A stretch of DNA of 64,000 nt from Polyangium sp. 15x6 (GTDB lineage Bacteria > Myxococcota_A > Polyangia > Polyangiales > Polyangiaceae): NCBI RefSeq assembly GCF_029960785.1, contig NZ_JASBQE010000004.1, positions 1 through 64,000 on the forward strand, written 5' to 3'. Position numbers and translations under genes: made by a program. The notes beneath the pieces are model-generated. The model saw only the letters and a list, made by a program, of their open reading frames with translations, did not search any database and was not told where the DNA came from. Of the stretch, positions 60,681 through 64,000 are shown piece by piece (position 1 is the first letter of the stretch; the number at the start of each line of letters is the position of its first letter).

Positions 60681-61892
60681 TCATCGGCCGACCGCCTTGA
60701 CCGGCGGCGCCGAGGGGACGGGGTCCGGCCGGACGTCCGCCGCCGTCCGGGCGAGCCGGGCTGCGACTGCGACCGCCAGGCCGGCGAGCAGCGTCAGTGC
60801 GACGATCGACAAGGGGATCAGGGCCGGGCGCCGGGGATCGGCGACCAGGCCGATGAGGTACGGCAGCAGGCTGCTGCCGCACAGGTTGGCCAGCAGCAGC
60901 ACGGCGCTCACCCGCCGCGGCACGAGCAAGGTGGCGTTCGCCCAGGCCAACAGCGTGGAGAAGACCGGGCCGAGGGCGATGCCGGTCACCGCGTAGGCCC
61001 CGGCCGCCCATCCGCTGGCGGCGGTGACCAGACCCGCGGCCCCGGCCGACAGGCAGAGCAGGATCATCCGGGGCGAGGCGAGGCGAGCTGCGGTGAACGG
61101 CAGCACCAGGCGACCCACCACCAGCCCGGCCCAGAACAGGCCGCTCAGCCGTGCCGCGTCTGCCGAGGAGTGGCCGATGGCGTGCAGATGCGTGGATTCC
61201 AGTGCGCCGATCGAGCTCTCGATGCCGGCGTAGGCCAGGGCGGCCAGGCCGAGGATCGCCAGGAATCGCCGGGGGGCCCGATCCACGACCACGACGGGTG
61301 CGGCGGCCGTCTCCGGCGCGCCGAGGGCTTCCGCCGTCCCGGGGGCGGAGCCGTCGGCGCCCGCCCAGGGAAGGAGCGCGGCGGCCAGCACGGCGGTGGC
61401 CAGCAGCAGGCCCGAGACCTGGTGCCGTTCGCCCACCAGCACGGGCCCCAGCACCGCGCCCGCACCGAAACTCGCGTGCAGCACGTTGAGCAGCACGATT
61501 CCGGTGCGTCCGGGGTACCGGCCAAAGAGGGTGTTCTGGTGCAGGATCAGACCGCCGTAACCGGCTCCGCACACGGCGGCGCACACGTTCAGCGTCGGCC
61601 ACGTGGGCGCGTACGCCATCCCCACACATCCGCTGACGAAGGCGGCCAGCACCACCGTCACGGCCCGCCGTGAAAGCACCTGCCTCCGGCCCGGCCCGCA
61701 GAGCGCGATCGAGGCCAGCGCGCCGACGTTGTACAGCACGACCAGCTCGGTCCCGCTCGCCGCGGGCATGTCATAGACGTCTCTGAGCAGCGGCAGCGCG
61801 GCCCCCAGGGCTCCCGTGACGACGCCCAGCAGCACCGACAGCAGAAGCTGTAGGGCGAGCCCGGACCACCGAAGCGGCAAGGGGGGTCTCAT
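60681..61892 (-). CDS. MFS transporter
   Basis: 403 residues with about 12 membrane helices. It is of the drug/efflux type in composition, with the usual large central loop (GADGSAPGTAEALGAPETAA). The likely role is export of the cluster's product. The ATG at 61892 overlaps the stop of the DUF1349 gene by 4 bp (ATGA). Confidence 0.88.
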   Translation of the reverse strand: MRPPLPLRWSGLALQLLLSVLLGVVTGALGAALPLLRDVYDMPAASGTELVVLYNVGALASIALCGPGRRQVLSRRAVTVVLAAFVSGCVGMAYAPTWPTLNVCAAVCGAGYGGLILHQNTLFGRYPGRTGIVLLNVLHASFGAGAVLGPVLVGERHQVSGLLLATAVLAAALLPWAGADGSAPGTAEALGAPETAAAPVVVVDRAPRRFLAILGLAALAYAGIESSIGALESTHLHAIGHSSADAARLSGLFWAGLVVGRLVLPFTAARLASPRMILLCLSAGAAGLVTAASGWAAGAYAVTGIALGPVFSTLLAWANATLLVPRRVSAVLLLANLCGSSLLPYLIGLVADPRRPALIPLSIVALTLLAGLAVAVAARLARTAADVRPDPVPSAPPVKAVGR

Positions 61893-62515
61893 CGGTGATC
61901 CCGCCAGGCGGTCGAACGGAGCCGCATGGGCTCGAACTGCGCCGAGGCGGCGTCGGAGAACGGAGCCTGGACGAAGATGCCGAGCCGCACCTGCCGCGTG
62001 GTCCGGGCGAGGTAGGTCCGCACGAAGCGCCAGTCCTCGTGACGGTGTTGCCGGAAGAGGACGGCGACCCTGCGGCCTTCGCGGGTGACCATCACGTCCG
62101 CCGCGGGCTGGTCCAGGGCCGGTCCCATGGCTTCGTCGGACTCCGGCCGCGACAGCACCGTCACCACGGCCCAGCCGCCGGTCCGGGGCCGTTCCACACA
62201 AACCTTCAGCCAGCCGTCGTCGCCGTGCAGGGCGATACCGCCGGCGTCGCCGAATGCGCTGCCGTCGACCGTGATTCGACTCCAGGCGGTGAAGTCGCCG
62301 TCCACCGGCCGCTGCAGCAGCGGCAACCGGTCGATGTCGTAATGGCCGGGCATCGCGTACAGGTCGCTCCGACCGGGGGCCACGACGGTCAGGGATCCGC
62401 CCGCCCGTGACCAGCGGGCCGGCGCGCGCGACCAGGACCAGCCGTCGCCGTAGTCCTCCGTGGCGGTGTCGAGCGGTCCGCCCGTGGCGTCAGGGGGCAG
62501 GGGGGAGGTGCTCAC
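61889..62515 (-). CDS. DUF1349 (concanavalin-like) protein
   Basis: 208 residues. The core matches the DUF1349 fold, a lectin-like beta sandwich: FTAWSRITVDGSAFGDAGGI, ALHGDDGWLKVCVE, and the later VMVTREGRRVAVLFRQH block. Function unknown in this setting; the family is often next to sugar or secondary-metabolite genes. GTG at 62515 overlaps the SDR stop (GTGA). It is the second of three 4-bp overlaps in this operon. Confidence 0.8.
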   Translation of the reverse strand: MSTSPLPPDATGGPLDTATEDYGDGWSWSRAPARWSRAGGSLTVVAPGRSDLYAMPGHYDIDRLPLLQRPVDGDFTAWSRITVDGSAFGDAGGIALHGDDGWLKVCVERPRTGGWAVVTVLSRPESDEAMGPALDQPAADVMVTREGRRVAVLFRQHRHEDWRFVRTYLARTTRQVRLGIFVQAPFSDAASAQFEPMRLRSTAWRDHR

Positions 62516-63357
62516 GGCGCCGTCATCCCCCCGTCCACGCTGATCGCCTGGCCGGTGATTTTGGTAGCGCAGGCCAGGAAGACCACCGCCTGCGCAATGT
62601 CCTGGGGGGTCTGGGTTTGGCGCTGCGGCACCATCTGTCGCATGCGCTCCCAGCACTCGTCCTCGGTCTCGCCGGGCCGGGTGAATTCCGACAGCAGATA
62701 GCGCCACATATTGGTGCGGATGATCCCCGGGCACACCGCGTTCACGCGGATGTGGTCCTTGGCGACCTCCAGGGCGAGGGAGGCGGTGAAGCCGATGACC
62801 CCGAACTTGGCGGCGCAGTAATGGGCAACCTTGCCGAATCCCGCGCGGCCGGAGACCGAGGAGAAGTTCACGATCGCCCCGCCGCCGGCAGCCCGTAGCA
62901 GAGGCAGGGCATACTTCGACGACAGGAACACTCCGTCGAGATTGCCCGAGATGACCTGCTGGAACTCGGCCAGCTCCATCTGCTCGACCGGGCTGACATG
63001 CGTCACGCCGAACGCGTTGACCACCACGTCGAGCCGACCTACGTCCCGCATCAGGTCCGCGTACAGCCTGCGGACCGCCGCTTCGTCGGTGGCGTCGGTC
63101 TCCACGGCGCGGACGCTCAGCCCGGCCTCGGTCAGCCGAGCCGTAAGCTTCTGGGCGTCCACGAAGCCGCCGACCCGGGTCGATTCGTACTGGTTGAAGG
63201 CCGAGGGCAGCCGATTCGTGTCGACGACGACCACGTCGGCACCCAGTTCGGCCAGCGCCTCCACCACGGCGGCGCCGATGCCCCGGCCGCCGCCGACGAC
63301 CAGCGCTTGTTTGCCGGTGATGTCGTTCAGCGCCCGTACATGTTGAGAATTATTCAT
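62512..63357 (-). CDS. Short-chain dehydrogenase/reductase
   Basis: 281 residues, classical SDR: GGGRGIG at 22-28, NAFG at 114-117, catalytic Ser near 166, Tyr180 and Lys184 in YCAAK. NAD(P)-dependent reduction or oxidation of a hydroxyl or carbonyl is expected. A run of nine A bases immediately precedes and includes the ATG at 63357, which may allow slippage; no ribosome site is obvious. The upstream glycosyltransferase stop is 12 bp away. Confidence 0.92.
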   Translation of the reverse strand: MNNSQHVRALNDITGKQALVVGGGRGIGAAVVEALAELGADVVVVDTNRLPSAFNQYESTRVGGFVDAQKLTARLTEAGLSVRAVETDATDEAAVRRLYADLMRDVGRLDVVVNAFGVTHVSPVEQMELAEFQQVISGNLDGVFLSSKYALPLLRAAGGGAIVNFSSVSGRAGFGKVAHYCAAKFGVIGFTASLALEVAKDHIRVNAVCPGIIRTNMWRYLLSEFTRPGETEDECWERMRQMVPQRQTQTPQDIAQAVVFLACATKITGQAISVDGGMTAP

Positions 63358-63369
63358 TTTTTTTTACGC

Positions 63370-64000
63370 TCAACGGGTGAGGGTTGGTGCGCCGACCGGT
63401 TCGGGAGCGAGCGAGTACGTCAGCGGCGGCAGGACGAGCGCGTCCATCAGCCGGGGAAAAGCCCGGTAGTCGGCCAGGTTGCGCTCCGGCTGGGTCACGA
63501 TCCGGCGCAGTGCCTCGCGATCGCCGCCGGTCTCCTCGCCGAGGGCCTCGATCGCCGCCAGGACCTCGTCGTCGCGCCGCTGGAAGTAGTCGATGAACAG
63601 GCGCTCGGCTCTTCGCAGGGCCCAGGAGAGGTCGACGCCGGCCCGCGGGTGTACCCTGAGCCGCTCGGCCACGGTTCGGTCATGGTCCGCGTCCGCCACC
63701 TGGCTGTCCGCGCAGGGCGGGGGATGGGCTGCGGTCCCCGCCAGCGCGTCCAGGAACGTCCGCTCCTCGTACGGTCGCCGAGAGCGCACCTGGGCCGGTG
63801 CGAAGTCGCGGCGGAGGAGCTTGTCGACCAGGACCTCCTCGTCGATCCGGCCAAGGGGCTCGGACCTGTTCATCGTGAACGCGGTGGTCGCGTCGAGCAC
63901 GGTGGGCAAAAGGTTGCGGGCGGGCAGCAGCTCGACGGCCGGGCCGATGTCGGCAGCCAGCACCGGCACCCCGTGGGCGAGGGCCTCGAGCACCACGCGG
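63370..64000 (-). CDS. Glycosyltransferase (GT4-like) C-terminal part, cut by window end
   Basis: The frame runs off the window. The visible part begins RVVLEALAHGVPVLAADIGP, the conserved donor-binding E-x7-E-like end of GT-B glycosyltransferases of the GT4 type (VLEALAHG.PV.A.DIG). About 190 further residues with a charged helical segment (DLSWALRRAERLFIDYFQRR) follow, longer than usual for the family. It probably glycosylates the cluster's product. The start lies beyond the window. Confidence 0.75.
   Translation of the reverse strand, partial: RVVLEALAHGVPVLAADIGPAVELLPARNLLPTVLDATTAFTMNRSEPLGRIDEEVLVDKLLRRDFAPAQVRSRRPYEERTFLDALAGTAAHPPPCADSQVADADHDRTVAERLRVHPRAGVDLSWALRRAERLFIDYFQRRDDEVLAAIEALGEETGGDREALRRIVTQPERNLADYRAFPRLMDALVLPPLTYSLAPEPVGAPTLTR

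Overview
The window looks like high-GC DNA from a myxobacterium of the Polyangiales/Sorangium type. This is inferred from three transmembrane Hanks-type Ser/Thr kinases, PEGA-domain proteins, FG-GAP beta-propeller lipoproteins with Cys-rich and Gly-rich tails ending in a MYXO-CTERM-like anchor, RsbR-like PAS-STAS proteins, and strong use of CTC for leucine. No rRNA, tRNA or CRISPR array was seen.

Layout. 0-1.2 kb: end of an IS66 transposase and a hypothetical gene. 1.4-9.1 kb: a PhoX-like phosphatase, then a minus-strand operon of START-domain protein, kinase, PEGA protein and FG-GAP protein. 9.1-14.1 kb: a repeat-rich intergenic region, a small protein, an XRE repressor with palindromes in front of it, and a free-standing NRPS module (adenylation, carrier, methyltransferase; predicted substrate Asn). 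14.3-22.2 kb: a DUF1993 protein, an APH-like kinase, a second kinase / FG-GAP / PEGA operon and a membrane-anchored PD-(D/E)xK-like protein. 22.2-32.8 kb: EEP nuclease/phosphatase, L,D-transpeptidase, PfkB kinase, a probable diadenylate cyclase (c-di-AMP synthase), a lipoprotein, a kinase with a TPR-like half, and an amidase lipoprotein.

The most interesting region is 32.8-40.7 kb. A geosmin synthase is followed at once by two different Family 2B encapsulin shell proteins, each with a cyclic-nucleotide-binding domain, then an MscS channel and a small membrane protein, all on one strand with short gaps. It reads as an operon for a cyclic-nucleotide-responsive protein compartment that encloses geosmin synthesis. 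In front of it lies an AT-rich leader with a perfect 10-bp palindrome.

40.8-57.3 kb is typical chromosome: aldo/keto reductase with a TetR regulator, a 1223-residue TPR-like membrane protein, a sarcosine/dimethylglycine dehydrogenase-like enzyme, two tandem PAS-PAS-STAS paralogues with matching promoters, a quinone-oxidoreductase-like MDR, an Imm5-like protein, a lipoprotein, a DUF255 thioredoxin-fold lipoprotein and a cupin.

From about 57.4 kb to the end the composition changes (CTG-rich leucine codons, GTG starts, 4-bp stop/start overlaps). A tightly packed minus-strand operon of actinomycete character encodes a glycosyltransferase (cut by the window end), SDR, DUF1349 protein, MFS exporter, O-methyltransferase, EEP enzyme, hexapeptide acyltransferase and HAD hydrolase. 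This looks like the edge of a natural-product cluster. Its last gene, the HAD hydrolase, has no stop codon of its own and runs in frame into the host cupin, which marks the junction as a recombination (or assembly) boundary.
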